NCBI GenBank assembly: GCA_009193035.1
Contig: SWDT01000020.1
Coordinates: forward strand, 248,001 to 312,000
Length of the DNA stretch: 64,000 nucleotides
Direction of reading: 5' to 3'
Source of the DNA: Halicephalobus mephisto
Lineage: Eukaryota > Nematoda > Chromadorea > Rhabditida > Panagrolaimidae
The notes beneath the pieces were generated by a model. The model saw only the letters and a list, made by a program, of their open reading frames with translations, was not told the origin of the DNA and did no database searches. Positions 1 to 13,399 of this stretch are shown here, piece after piece (within the stretch, counting starts at the first letter, position 1; each line of letters starts with the position of its first letter). The position numbers and the translations under genes are program-made.

Positions 1-111
1 TTTTAATTTTCAAAATAATTTTATTTTTTTTATTCAAAAATTTTTTAAATTCAAAATTTGTTTTTTTTTTAATTTTTGAAATAATTTTATTCTTTTTATT
101 AAAAATTACAG

Positions 112-914
112 TAATCCTGTGACTTCAATCGTATTGTTTCTGATGACCGTAACCTTCGTCGTGGACATAGCGGTCCTGGTGTGTCTTTTTGCAGGGATAA
201 TTTTGAACAACATGATTCTGGTGATTCCGATACTGTATCGATACATATTCTCGATAATTTTCGATTCATTATTCATACTGTATGCCGCGATAAGTTTCCT
301 CTTCGTCGACGGAACTCTCAAGAGGCCTTTGATCTGGATTTACCAAGTTTGTTTTTAAAAAATTAAATTAAAATTAACTTTTAAAAAAAATTAAATTAAA
401 TTAACTTTTAAAAAAATTATAAATTATAAATCAAATAAAATTACAAATTTTAAATTTTCAAAAATTATAAATTCAAAAAAATCATAATTTTCAAATTTTA
501 AAAAAATTATAAATTATAAATCAAATAAAATTATAATTTTTAAATTTCAGAAAATTATAAATTCAAAAAAACCATAATTTTTAAATTTTAAAAAATTACA
601 AATTTTAAATTAAGTGAAATTTAAAAATTCAGAATCTTCGTCAGTGTCCTTCAGAATCCGTTGCTGAAGTCGTTTCTTCCTTCACGAACGAGACCATTTC
701 AGTCCACCTCGGGAACTATGCAGAATTCGAAGAATCAGAATTCTCACAAGCCCTGGATTCGACGTTGCTGAATGTCCTCTGTGTTTCCGTCGTTCAATTC
801 TGTCTCCAACTTTGGTTTCTGGTCGTCCTCAAAAAGTATTCAGAATTCCTCTATCTAGAAGCCCAGGAAAACAGGAGAAGATTCAGCAGTGCTGGAGAAG
901 CTCTAGTACCTTAA
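112..914 (+). CDS. Multi-pass membrane protein, last two exons (5' part outside window)
   Basis: Two exons, 112..346 and 633..914, give the C-terminal 171 residues of a protein that starts left of the window. The first exon follows a TTACAG acceptor and begins with the last base of a split codon. It ends at a GTTTGT donor in phase 0. The second starts after AATTCAG and ends in TAA at 912-914. Four hydrophobic stretches are visible: three in the first exon (from VLFLMTVTFVVDIAVLV, from MILVIPILYRYIF and from SLFILYAAISFLFV) and one in the second (LLNVLCVSVVQFCLQLWFLV). A polar loop with an NET glycosylation-like triplet lies before the last span. The tail is charged and ends in ALVP. The layout recalls four-span (tetraspan or LAPTM-like) nematode proteins, but I do not recognise the family. 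An AATAAA lies 8 nt after the stop. Coding status is likely; identity is open. Confidence 0.7.
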
Positions 915-920
915 AAAATT

Positions 921-1540
921 AAATAAAAAGACGATTTCGAAACATCTATGTCCTCAGAAATCTGCTCAAAGTCATCTGTATTTTTTGTAAAATTTTATTT
1001 TTTTAAATTTCTGTTTCTAAAATTTCTGGAAAACTTCTAAGATGTTAAATATTCTCTATTACGGTAAATAAAAAGACGATTTCGAAACATTTATGTCCTC
1101 AGAAATCTGCTCAAAATCATCTGTATTTTTTGTAAAATTTTATTTTTTTAAATTTTTTAAATTTCTGTTTCTAAAATTTCCGGAAAACTTCCAAAATGTT
1201 AAATATTCTCTATTACGGTAAATAAAAAGACGATTTCGAAACATCTATTTCCTCAGAAATCTGCTCAAGGTCATCTGTATTTTTTGTAAAATTTTATTTT
1301 TTATTTTTTTTAAATTTCTAAAATTTCCGGAAAACTTCTAAAATGTTGAATATTCTCTATTACGGTAAATAATTAAATAAAAAGACGATTTCGAAACATC
1401 TATGTCCTCAGAAATCTGCTCAAAGTCGTTTTTACTCATTTTAAAATTTTATTTTTTTTTAATTTTTCGTTTCCAAAATTTCTGAAAAACTTCTAAAATT
1501 TTGAATATTCTCTATTACGGTAAATAATTAAATAAAGTGG
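921..1540. repeat. Tandem array, about 150-bp unit, four copies
   Basis: Units begin with AAAAAGACGATTTCGAAACA at about 926, 1071, 1225 and 1380 and end with CTCTATTACGGTAAATA. Periods are about 145-155 bp. Copies differ by small substitutions and by the length of T runs. Confidence 0.85.
922..927 (+). terminator. Possible poly(A) signal of the upstream membrane-protein gene
   Basis: AATAAA directly after the TAA at 912-914. It lies inside the first unit of a tandem array, and the same hexamer recurs in the other units, so its use is uncertain. Confidence 0.3.
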
Positions 1541-1990
1541 CAATTAAAAATCTTTAAATTATCCAAAATCTTTTTTAAATTCATTTTATTGAATAAATTT
1601 ATACTTTTTAAAATTGGAAAAATTTTAATAAATTTATATTTTTTGAAATTAGAAAAATTATGTTTTTTAAAAATTGGAAAAATTATATTTTTTAAAATTA
1701 TAAAAATTACAAAATATTTTTGAAAATTTTTAAATTTTAATTATAAAAAGTAATTTATCTTTATTGAATAAGATTTAGTACTTTAAGTTATCCAATAATA
1801 AAACTCATGTACTTGAAAAAACGACAAAAAGGCGGTTAAAGCTAATGACAGGTCAAGTGAGGGCATTGTTTCCGAGGAAGCGCCTCCTGCTGTCTGTCTG
1901 ACCGGAACTCCTTCATCCACGATTCCCTCGTTCAATATTAGCTTTCTTTTTTCTTCGAAATTTTTCGGAACTGAATTTTAACGGAAAAAT

Positions 1991-3027
1991 TGACCGTACA
2001 ACAAATGCTCCCTATCGATAGTTCCTCCCCTTTCTTGTAAGATTTATAATTTCTTTAATTTTTATATTTTTGGTAGTTAAATTAACATAATACCTTAGTT
2101 AAGAAAAAGGTTAATTTAAGAAGAATTTCGAAACTTGGGGGAGTCGAAGGGGAACATTTGTCCTACAGCCCAAAATCGGTTGTATGGTATTTCGTAAATT
2201 TCATATAATTTCTTTAATTTTTATATTTTTGGTAGTTAAATTAACATAATACCTTAGTTAAGTGAGAAAAAAGTTAATTTAAGAAGAATTTCGAAATCAG
2301 CGCGAGTCGAAGAGGAACATTTGTCCTACAACCCAAAATCGGTTGTATGGTATTTCGTAAATTTCATATAATTTCTTTCGTTTTTATATTTTTGATAGTT
2401 AAATTAACATAATACCTTAGTTAAGTGAGAAAAAAGTTAATTTAAAAAGAAAAAAATCGGAACCAGTGCGAGTCGAAGAAAGAACTGTCCTATAGCCTAA
2501 AATCGGTTGTATGGTATTTCGTAAATTTCATATAATTTCTTTCGTTTTTATATTTTTGATAGTTAAATTAACATAATACCTTAGTTAAGTGAGAAAAAAG
2601 TTAATTTAAGAAGAATTTCGAAATCAGCGCGAGTCGAAGTAAGAACTGTCCTACAGCCTAAAATCGGTTGTAAGACAATTACTCACTTTATTTTATAAAT
2701 TTCATATAATTTCTTTCGTTTTTATATTTTTTTAGCAGTTAAATTAACATAATACTTCAGTTAAGTGAGAAAAAAAATAAAGTTTAAGAATTTCGAAATC
2801 GCGCGAGTCGAAGGGGGAACTGTCCTATAGCCTAAGATCGGTTATAAAACAATTACTCACTTTATTTCGTAAATTTTATATAATTTCTTTCGTTTTTATA
2901 TCTTCTCAATAGTTAAATTAACATAATATCTCAGTTAAGTGAGAAAAAAAAATAAAGTTTAAGAATTTCGAAATCAGCGCGAGTCGAAGGGGGAACTGCC
3001 GCTGAGGAGCATTTGTTGTGCAGTCGA
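1991..3027. mobile_element. MITE-like element: six about 170-bp tandem units inside terminal inverted repeats
   Basis: Six units of about 165-175 bp share a segment running from TAATTTCTTTAATTTTTATA through GTTAAATTAACATAATACC to GCGAGTCGAAG. The outer edges are inverted copies of each other. The left edge reads GTACAACAAATGCTCC then AGTTCCTCCCC. The reverse complement of the right edge reads GCACAACAAATGCTCC then AGTTCCCCC. No transposase frame is seen, so it would be non-autonomous. A target-site duplication could not be identified. Confidence 0.6.
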
Positions 3028-3424
3028 AGAATGCAATTACTAATGCCGTAGCACTGGTGCTGGAGTGCCAAATACCAAAACTGTTCGGTACATATCAAAG
3101 GTCTTCCGTCACAAAGAACAGCCAAAAATAATACAACGTGAAGCGCTGCTGCATCTCTCGAGGACTTTCGTGTCGGGAACCCGGTCTTTCACAGGATTTT
3201 AAACACGAAATTTAAAAAAATCTTAATTTTTGTTTTTTTTTTCGGACAAGTTTTTCTTTTATGAGGTGTGCTGTCCAAAAAGGTCACCATGACTTGTCTG
3301 GTTTCCAAAAGACCAAAATTGACTCATCTGGCGCCGTTCTGTTCCAAAAAAATTTACTCAACTTTTTATATTTATTTTTTTAACTTTTCCATAAATTCCA
3401 AAAATTTAAAACAAAGTTAAAATT

Positions 3425-3800
3425 TCCGGCGTTAGAACATGAATTACGAAATTTTCCTTTTCAGAAGTATACTGTATTGTTGTAAAAATTTAATTTTTTT
3501 AAATTTTCGCGTTGAGACAAAATTTGTGAATTTTTTTAAAAATATATTTTATTTTTATTAAAAGTTATTTTTTAAGTTTTCGTTCTAAAAAATGCAAAAT
3601 TTTCCTTCCAAAAGTATACTGTATTTTTGGAAAATTTAATTTTTTAAAGTTTTCGTGTTAAGACAAAATTTGTGAATTTTTCCTTTTTTTAAATATATTT
3701 TATTTTTTTAAGTTTTCGTTATAAGAGATAAATTACGAAATTTTCCTTTTTAGAAGTATACTGTATTTTTGTAAAAATTTAAAATAAATTTAAAAAAAAA
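3425..3800. repeat. Degenerate tandem repeat, about 150 bp, three units
   Basis: Each unit carries ACGAAATTTTCC or a close variant, then AGAAGTATACTGTATT and GTAAAAATTTAA. A shorter partial unit with GTGTTAAGACAAAATTTGTG lies between them. Confidence 0.6.
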
Positions 3801-5209
3801 TAATTTATGATTTTTTAGCGTGAGAATTTAAACATCCAAATTTGAGGCTTAAATTTGATAAAATGAGCACCGGTCTTCCGTTGGCTTACCATTTTTTCCA
3901 TCAATTTTTCGGATTGACGCTCCGGAGCGAATCAAACCCATTGAGGCGTGTTTTTTGGCTTTATTGCCCGTTTCTTTCCTAGGAAACGAACGGCACTCAA
4001 TTTGGCCTCAATAATCATCTTATTAAAAAAATTAAAAAATTAAAAAACTAAAATAATTCTAAAAATTCTAAAAATTAAAATAATTCTAAAAATTAAAAAA
4101 CTAAAATAATTCTAAAAATTCTAAAAATTAAAAAACTAAAATAATTCTAAAAATTTTAAAAATAAAAATAATTCTAAAAATTAAAAAACTAGGATAATTT
4201 TTAAAATTTATAAATTAAAAAACTAAAATAATTCTAAAAATTTTAAAAATTAAAATAATTCTAAAAATTAAAAAACTAAAATAATTTTTAAAATCTAGAA
4301 AATCTAAAAATTAATTTTATTGTAAAATTCTCTCAACATAAATTTCTGAAATTTAAAAGTAATAATTTTCTTTGATTTTTTAAAAATAATTTTTTTTGAT
4401 TTTCTGAAAATATTTTTTAAAAATTTTCTAAAAATATTTCTTTAAAATTTTCTAAAAATAAATTTTTTTTTAATTTTAAGAATAATTTTCTTTGATTTTC
4501 TAAAAATATTTTTTTAAAATTTTCTAAAAATATTTCTTTAAAATTTTCTAAAAATTATTTTTTTTTTAATTTTAAGAATAATTTTTTTTAAATTTTCTAA
4601 AAATTATTTTTTTTTTAATTTTAAGAATAATTTTTTTAAATTTTCTAAAAATTTCCAAGTTTTTATTATGGAAAATTTTAGTAATTGAAAGTCTGGAAGA
4701 AATCCGGGATATCGACTTTGGCCCCTTTGAGACAAGGATCTCCGACGGCACTGCCGAATTGCGCAAGACTGATTGCCTGAGGCAATACGGCTTCAAACTG
4801 ACCTTCATTGTTTTTGATGGATTTAGAGATTTTAAATTTGATAAATTTTAAAAATATAAAAATAATTTTTACTTTTTTATTTGCTCATTCGTCAGTCGTG
4901 GCCAAATTTGACGTTTCGAAGTCAGTTAAGCCGCGAAATGGGAGAGCCAAATGACCGATGTTTGAAATTTTTCCTAATTTTTGACCGAAGAAAAGCACTT
5001 TTGCCAAGTTTAGTCCCGATTGTTCAATTTGCATATAAAATATTGCCGCTCATCTTGCGGCTTTTGTTGAATCTAAACCAAACTGCCTGAGGCGTTTTGA
5101 ATAATTTCAGTTCCCGAATTGTTGCGCAGTCAAATGACTCGTTTGTTCTCTTCCGGATTTGTCAATTTTCAATTTTAGATCAGTCGTTATTTTATTAAAG
5201 TTAATAATG

Positions 5210-5720
5210 AAAATTTAAAATTTGAATTTTCGTGTTGGGACAGTTTTCAGGTTTTTTATTTTTTAAAATATTTTCGTTCTGGGACAAGAATTACTAAATT
5301 TAAAAATTCGAATTTTCGTGTCAAGACAAAATTTTTGAATTTTTATTTTTTTTTAAATATTTTCATTCTAGGACAAGAATTACGAAATTTAAAGTCCGAA
5401 TTTTCGTGTCAAGACGAAATTTCTGAATTTTTATTTTTTTAAAATATTTTCGTTCTGGGACAAAAATTACGAAATTTAAAATTCGAATTTTCGTGTTGGG
5501 ACAAAATTTCTGAATTTTTATTTTTTTTAAATATTTTCGTTCTGGGAAAAAAATTACGAAATTTAAAATTCGAATTTTCGTGTTGGGACAAAATTTCATA
5601 ATTTTTATTTTTTTTAAAATTATTTTCGTTCTGGGACAAAAATTACGAAATTTTTCTTTTTTTAGATATTTTATTTTTTAAAAACTTAAAATTCGAATTT
5701 TCGTGTTGGGATAAAATTCA
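5210..5720. repeat. Tandem array, about 85-90 bp, about six copies
   Basis: Units alternate TTTTCGTTCTGGGACAAAAA and AATTCGAATTTTCGTGTTGG. The minus-strand open frames here are products of the repeat and are not genes. Confidence 0.8.
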
Positions 5721-6299
5721 TAATTTTTTATAAAAATTGAGAAATTTGAATATTTTTCAATTTTATTTAAAAAATTTATTTTTTAAAAACCAATTTGTAA
5801 TTTTTGCTTTAGAACGGAATTTTAAACATCTAACTTTGATCATCAGCTTTGATAAAATTGAACATAGGATTTTCTGGAACAATTGACAAGCGTGTCTTTA
5901 ATCGAGTTGACTTTCGAAAACGGCCGAAACTGGCCGAGATTAATGAACTCGCTCGAGTCTTCCATTTTTTTGACTTTTTTGACAAAAGTGACTTTGAAAA
6001 TTTATTTTGAACAATTGGTACTTTGTTGAGTACTAAAAGTGAATTTTAATTTCGGGAAATTTGATTTTGGACACTATCCATGACAACAACTCCTGCTCCA
6101 GTCACTATCCAAATATTTACTTTCTTCAAAATTACATTGTTAAAAAAGTTTGTTTTCCAAAAAACTCTCTGAACCGCAATATTCCAGTTAAAATTCGAAA
6201 TTAAATTTTTTAATTTAAAAAATTTCTAATTTATTAGATTTTGAAAAATTATAAAATATTCTGTAATTTGTTTAAAATTCTAAATTAATGCTGTTTTTT

Positions 6300-6730
6300 C
6301 AAAGTTAATATTAAAAGTTCGACATAAAAATCAAAATTTAAAATCGAATTTGAAAATCAAAATTTAAAATTTAAAATCGAATTTAAAATTAAAATTTAAA
6401 ATTTAAAATCGAATTTAAAATTAAAGTTCGAAATCAAAGTTAAAATTTAAAATTAAAGTTCGAAGTTAAAATTTAAAATCAAAGTTAAAGTTTAATTATA
6501 AATTTTAAGATTAAAGTTAAATTTCAAAATTGGTAGTCAAATTTTGATTACAAAGTTCAAAATGAAAGCTTAACTACCAACTTTAACTTCAAAAATTCGG
6601 CCTCAAATGCTGAAGTAGAAGTTTGGCATCAATTTTTGAGGTCAAAGTTCAGCTTCAAAGTTTGACTACCAACTTTAACTTAAAAATCCGACTTTAAAGT
6701 TGAACTTTCTCGTTAAGACCCAATTTCCAG
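6300..6730. repeat. Degenerate short-period repeat (AAAGTT/AAATTT words)
   Basis: Runs of AAAGTTCGAAATTAAAGTT-like words grade into AACTTTAACTTCAAA-like words. A similar stretch in the other orientation lies at about 31000-31400. Confidence 0.5.
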
Positions 6731-8129
6731 ACTGTTTTAGTCCCAAAAATCCAAATATCTTCAATTTAGATAAATTTCGGAAATAGAAAAATCCATGTTG
6801 TCTTACCACGAAAGATCAAAAATTGGACTTTGACTTCTGAATGTTGATTTTGAATTCTGGATTTTGATTTTGATTTTGACTTCTGGATGTTGATTTTGAA
6901 TTCTGGATGTTGATTTTGATGAAACGGAGGACAGGAATCTGCCCAAAGCCGGGCTTGGTTCCAAAAACGATGGATTTCACGAGGTTGACACTTTTCCTTC
7001 CACGAGATGGTTTTCCCAGACTTTCCGGTTCTTCCCTGTTTCGGCCGATGGAAATTTTTTCGAAATCCACTTTTAAAAAGACAAGTGTTGACTTTTGTCA
7101 TAATCAATCAAAATTGCATAACGGCCATTCTCGAGTATTTTCATTTTCGAATTTTGAAGTTTTATTTTCGACAATAAATCATAAACATGATCAATTTCAT
7201 TTTTATTAACAAAAGTTAAAAAAAAAACTATTTTAAAAAAAATTAATTTTATTTTTTTTTTAAATTTTTAAATAATTTTTAACTTTTTAAATAATTCTCA
7301 TTTTTTTAAAATAATTTTTTATTTTTTTAAATATTTTTACTTTTATTTTTTAAAATATTTTTACTTTTCTTTAAAAATAATTTCTAATTTTTTTAAATAA
7401 TTTTTATTTTTTTTAAATAATTTTTATTTTTTTTAAATAATTTTTACTTTTTTTTAAAATAATTTCAAAATATTTTTACTTTTTTTAAAATAATTTTTAT
7501 TTTTTTAAAATAATTTCAAAGTATTTTTAATTTTTTCTAAATAATTTTTATTCTTTTTAAATAATTTTTACTTTTTTTAAAATAATTTTTTATTTTTTAT
7601 TAATTCGGACTTTTTTAACGTGAAATAATTTTATTTCTTTTGAAATTTTATCTTTTTTGGAGAATGTTTATAATTAAAGTTTCCTTTAACGGATCTGGCT
7701 TAAATTGAAACCGCAATTAATGTATACAATAGCCAGATTGGGCCTGGGACTCGCTGTTTGTCTATTTGCGCTTTCTTCAAGGACTAAATAAGCCACTGGA
7801 TTTGACACTAACAAGAACCAGATTTTCGATTTTGAATAAGATCAATTTTATCGTTTTTAAAATTTCGAAATTTTAAAAGTTATCGAGCAGCTGAATCCGG
7901 AAGGTCATAAAAATCCGATTTCGCGGGATTCAGACCCGGATGGGACTCTTTTGTCTTTTCTGTCTTTTTTGACCGTTTTATGGCTTCGAAAAAGATATTT
8001 GACCAATGAGCCGAAAACGGATTTAAGCCGAAATTTTTGAAAATGTTTTTTAATTTTAACAAAGCTCTTCGTTTTTCGGAGATTTCTTCGATTACGGTAT
8101 TCACACGACTTTACAGAATATTAATTAAG

Positions 8130-8920
8130 ATTCTGGAGTTTTTAAAAACTTATCATATACTGTAGAAGTTCGCAAAAATAAAAAAATGTACAATTTTTTA
8201 CTTTTTCGGTCTCGGTTGGAAAATTTCAAAATTCGTCTCGAGATCAATTTTGACTAATTTTCATTGTAGTATGATTTTAAAACTTATCATATACTGTAGA
8301 AGTTCGCAAAAGTAGAAAAATGTACGATTTTTAATGTTTTCGGTCCTGACTGGAAAATTCCAAAATTCTTTTCGAAATATTTTTTAAAGTTGATAGAAAA
8401 TTTACATTTTTTAACAATATTATGATTTTAGAAATTTTCGAATATAATATATAATTAATTTTTGATTTTTTATCTCGACTGGAAAAGTTCAAAATTAGTT
8501 TCGAAATATTTTTTGAATTTATAGAAAATTTACATTTTTCTATAATATAATGATTTTAGAATTTTCGAATATAATATAAAATTAATTTTTTCATTCTTAA
8601 TCTCGACTGGAAAAGTTCAAAATTAGTTTCGAGATCAATTTATAAAAATTTTATAGGAAATTTACATTTTTCTATAATATAATGATTTTAGAATTTTCGA
8701 ATATAATATAAAATTAATTTTTTCATTCTTTATCTCGACTGGAAAATTTCGAAATTCGTTTCGAGATGGTTTTTGGGATTTTATAGAAAATTTACATTTT
8801 TGGATAATATTATAATTTTAGAAATTTCCTAATATAATCTAAAATAAATTTTTTCATTCTTTATCTTGACTGGAAAATTTCGAAATTCGTTTCGAGATGG
8901 TTTTTGGGATTTTTCTGCAC
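8130..8920. repeat. Tandem array, about 120 bp, about seven copies
   Basis: Units share CTCGACTGGAAAATTTC, then TTCGTTTCGAGAT and ATAGAAAATTTACATTTTTC followed by AATATAATATAAAATTAATT. The first copies are more diverged. Confidence 0.75.
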
Positions 8921-9699
8921 GCATTTCTTCTTTTATAATAGTAAAATGGCTAGACGGCTTTCCTTAAACTTCTTCGTCTTGTTGAAAGTTGTACAAAATT
9001 CCGGCATCAGTTTCAATTTCCAGTTTTACTCGAGTTAGGAAATCCAAGCTCTTGGAGAAGCTAAAATTTGCTCCTTTGACGCTTGTCAAAGCTTCGCCGA
9101 AAAAGACGTGCAAATTGTTCTCCTTTCATCCACTCTTAAAACTTTTTTCTGTTCACTTTTTGTTGTCTAAGCTTTTCATTCGGACAATGCCGGGAAGAAT
9201 CCTGAATCCTTAAGCGTGGTTGGGCCGTTTTACTCCACCAAATCTTTTACGCGTTCGTTTTGTGAATTTATATTTTTAAAATATTTTAAATTTTTTAGAT
9301 TTCTACTTTTTTTTAATATTTTTAATTTTTTAGATTTCCAGTTTTTTAAAATACTTTTAATTTTTTTAAATATTTTTAATTTTGTAGATTTCTATTTTTT
9401 TTTAATATTTTAAATTTTGTGGATTTCCAGTTTTTTTAAATATTTTAAATTTTTTAGATTTCTACTTTTTTTAAATATTTTTAATTTTGTAGATTTCTAT
9501 TTTTTAAAATACTTTTAATTTTGTAGATTTCTATTTTTCTAAATATTTTTAATTTCGTTATTTTTAAAATTACTTAATTTATAAATTTCAGGACTGTCAT
9601 ATCCAACAGAGACCTACTGCCTGTTATTTGGATTATTTTATTAAATTTTTTATTTAATCTGATGTCCTAAGGTTGGTTTTTGAATTTACTTTGTAAAAA

Positions 9700-10230
9700 G
9701 TTGATTGAATGCAATATTTATTTATAAATTTCTGTAAAATTCCATAATTTTGAAGGTTTTTAATGATTTTAACTATATTATTTAGAAGATTAGTCAAATT
9801 CTGGAGTTATATGAGAATTTTATAAAATCCTATCATTTGGAACGTTGTTAAAGATTTTCTTACCTAAAATTTATTCAGTTTCTTATTCATATATAGATTT
9901 CTGTAAAATTCTATAATTTCGAAGATTTTTAATGATTTTAGCTATATTATTTAGAAAATTAACCAAATTCTATAGTTATATGAGAATTTTCTAAAATCCT
10001 GTTGAACTTTGAAAGATTTTTTACCTAAAATTTATTTAGCTTCATATTCATATATGAATTTCTGTAAAATTCTATAATTTCGAAGGTTTCTGATGATTTT
10101 GACTATATTATTTAGAAATTAACCAAATTCTATAGTTATATGAGAATTTTCTAAAATCCTACTGAACTTTGAAAGATTTTTTACCTAAAATTTATTTAGC
10201 TTCATATTCATATATGAATTCCTCTAAACT
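9700..10230. repeat. Tandem array, about 165 bp, three copies, with TTCATATATGAA at the unit end
   Basis: Units run from TTTCTGTAAAATTCTATAAT through AACTATATTATTTAGAAAAT and TTCTATAGTTATATGAGAAT to TTTATTTAGCTTCATATTCA, where the palindrome TTCATATATGAA or a near variant follows. Copies start near 9730, 9896 and 10060. Confidence 0.75.
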
Positions 10231-10269
10231 CCTTTTATTTGGATGCTCTTTGACTGTCTAAACCCTGTT

Positions 10270-11420
10270 TCCTGGAGGATTTAATTAAATCTAATTTTTA
10301 TATATGAATTCCTCTGAAATCCTATTTTTTGGAAGTTATTTAACGACGTTGACTCTTGCTTAAAATTAATTGAGCCTAATGTTCAGACATTAATCCTTCT
10401 TTGTTGAGATCCTATTAATTCAAAGTTCTTCAACGGTTCCGGCACTGTTATTTAAAAAATTAATTAAACCTAATTTCATATATGAATTTTCCAAAATTCT
10501 GAAATGTTCCAGTAAAATACTTGTCTAAAAAATTAATTTTCATATATGAAATTTTATTGTTTTAAAGATTTCCAAAATTTAAAAATTTTTGTTTAAAAAA
10601 TTAACTTTCATATATGAACTTTTTCGAAATTTCGTTTTAAAGATTTCCAAAATTTAAAAATTTTTGTTTAAAAATTAACTTTCATATATGAAATTTTTCG
10701 AAATTTTATTGTTTTACAGATTTTTGAAATTTAAAAATTTTTGTTTAAAAATTAACTTTCATATATGAACTTTTTCGAAATTTAAAAATTTTTATTTAAA
10801 AATTAACTTTCATATATGAAATTTTCCGAAATTTTATTAGTTAAATTTTTTAATGAAATCAATATTTAGCCGAAAAGTTAATTTAACAGAATTTTCATAT
10901 TTGGATTTTTTAGATTTCATTTTTTGAAAATTTTGATTTCATCATCCGGAACATTAATTAAACTTATTTTTATAAAAATGCTATTTGGATTTTTCAAAAA
11001 ATTTGATTCTATTTCGAAAAAGTTAATTAAATCTAATTTTTATTCATAATTTTTTGCACTTGTGATTTCACTTTTTTGAAAGTTCTTTAATGAATTCAAT
11101 TCTTGCCTAAAAGTTGATTTTCATATATAAATTTTTTTGGAATTTTAGTGTTTTAGAGAATTTTTAATTTTTGTCTAAAAAGTTAATTTTCATATATAAA
11201 TTTTTTTGGAATTTTAGTGTTTTAAAAATACTTTAATTCTTGCCTAAAAAGTTGATTTTCATATATGAATTTTTTCAGAGTTTTAGCATTTTAGAGAATT
11301 TTTAATTCTTGTTTTAAAAAAGTTAATTTTCATATATGAATTTTTCAGAATTTTAGTATTTTAAAAATATTTTAATTTTTGTCTAAAAAGTTGATTTTCA
11401 TATATGAATTTTTCGATTTT
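10270..11420. repeat. Diffuse array of TTCATATATGAA-containing units
   Basis: At least ten copies of TTTCATATATGAA or ATATATAAATT variants, spaced about 60-80 bp and separated by AAATTTTTGTTTAAAAATTA-type words. Spacing is irregular compared with the array to its left. Confidence 0.65.
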
Positions 11421-13049
11421 CTAACTTCATAAATCATTTTTTTCAATAACTTGCAATTTTTAAAATAGTAAGGTTAAAAAATTTCGACTTTTTTATTGCT
11501 TTTTTAAAGCAGTAGAAATTGAATAAATTAAAAAAATTTCTTCCGAGATTTGGATTAATTTTTGATTTTTATAATTTAAAAAAATTGAAACTTGATAAAA
11601 AAAACATAATTTTTAGAATCTAATTAAATTTCACAATTTATTCAACTTTTTTGAAAATAAACAATATTCTGTAATATTTTTTATAAAATATTTATGAACT
11701 AAAAATAAATTCTAAAGCCTTGTTTGCCATGGATGAAACAACCTGGATTTTTTCCGGAATAATATTGAATTTTTTTTGAAATTTATGACTTTAGGAATTT
11801 AAACAAGTAATTTCTCAGCTGTTCCTAAATATGAATCCAATCAATCTGTCATTTCCCTTTTAAAAAAGCCGTAAATCAGAAAACGGAGACTGCTGGAAAC
11901 CGACTCCTCCAGCTGGCTTATTTCCTCCCCAGTAATTTCAACTTTCATGTTTGAATTAATTTTATTTTTAAATTAATGAAAAAACAGTAAATTTCAAATT
12001 CTATTTTTAAATTAATTAAAAAACAGTAAATTTCAAATTTTATTTTTAAATAAAATAAAGTTTAAATTTTATTTTTAAATTAAATAAAAAGTTTGAATTT
12101 TTTAAAATTTATTAAATAACTGTGAATTTTTATAAATTAAAAAATTAAAAAGTTTGAATTTTTTAAATTAATTAAAAAACAGTAAAGTTTAAATTTTATT
12201 TTTAAATTAAATAAAAAATAGTTTTTTTTAATTTTTGGGATTTTCGAAATTTTATAAAAAAATTAAAATTTTCGAAGTTTTATAAAAAATAGTTTTTTAT
12301 AATTTTCAAAATTTTATAAAAAAATAGTTTTTTTTTAATTTTCGAAGTTTTATAAAAAAATTATTTAAAATTTTCAAAGTTTTATAAAAAATAGTTTTTT
12401 ATAATTATAAATTTGGCTGGAATTATTTGAATTATTTCTTATTTGTCTAACCATCGATCCTTTAAAATTTAGCTCTTCTTTTACAAGAGCTCATTGGCAA
12501 GTTAATCCCATTAGATATATATTTTTGGGACTCATTCAAGGACAACAAACAAGACCGCTCATTTGTGCCTAGCTTAAATCCGAATTTATTTGTTTCTTCG
12601 AATTCAAAATTAAATAAAACTGGTGTTTTCTAAAAAAAAGTAATTTTAAAAATAATAAGAAATTCAATTAATGTGTCCAATACCTACAAGTCTTGAAAAC
12701 TTTATGATTTCACTAAAATGGTTGGATATTATTTTTTTAACTTTTTAAAAATTTCCTAAAATCTTTAATTTTTTAAATTTTCTAAGATTTTTCATTTTTT
12801 TAAATTTTGTAAAATCTTTAATTCTTTAAATTTTCTAAAATCTTTAATTTTTTTAAAATTTTTCCAAATATTTAACTTTTTTAAAATTTCCTAAAATCTT
12901 TAATTTTTAAAATTTTTAAAATATTTAATTTTTTAAAATCTTTAATTTTCTAACTTTTTTGAAATTTCTTTTTGATTTTTAACTTTTTTTTGAAAATGTT
13001 TATTTTTTTATTTTTTAAAAATTTTTAAGAATTTTTAATTTTTTTTAAT

Positions 13050-13210
13050 TTTTGAAAAATTTTTGGATTTTTTTACTTTTTTGAGAATTTTTAATTTTTG
13101 AAAAATTTTTGGATTTTTTTACTTTTTTGAGAATTTTTAATTTTTGAAAAATTTTTGGATTTTTTTACTTTTTTGAGAATTTTTAATTTTTTAAAAACTT
13201 TTAGATTTTT
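13050..13210. repeat. Tandem array, about 47 bp, about four copies
   Basis: Units of GGATTTTTTTACTTTTTTGA then GAATTTTTAATTTTTGAAAA. Nearly identical copies, so recent expansion is likely. Confidence 0.75.
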
Positions 13211-13399
13211 TTACTTTTGTAAACTAGAACAGCATCAGTTCGTTTGGATTATATCCATGATTGGATAAGCGGGACTTTCTCTAATTTGATTTTTGGGTCT
13301 AATAGTTGTTTTGGATTTTCTTTGGGAGGATTTTTAGAATTCTTTGTTTTATTTTTTAATAGTTGAATTTAGTAATGTTTAGGAAATTGAATTAAAAAT

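Noticed and set aside
5363..5639. Minus-strand ORFs of 66-78 codons
   Set aside because: They are translations of a tandem DNA repeat and have repeat-period amino acid patterns.
7716..7791. Short ORF with signal-peptide-like sequence (MYTIARLGLGLAVCLFALSS)
   Set aside because: Only about 24 codons before TAA, no donor, no downstream partner; likely chance.
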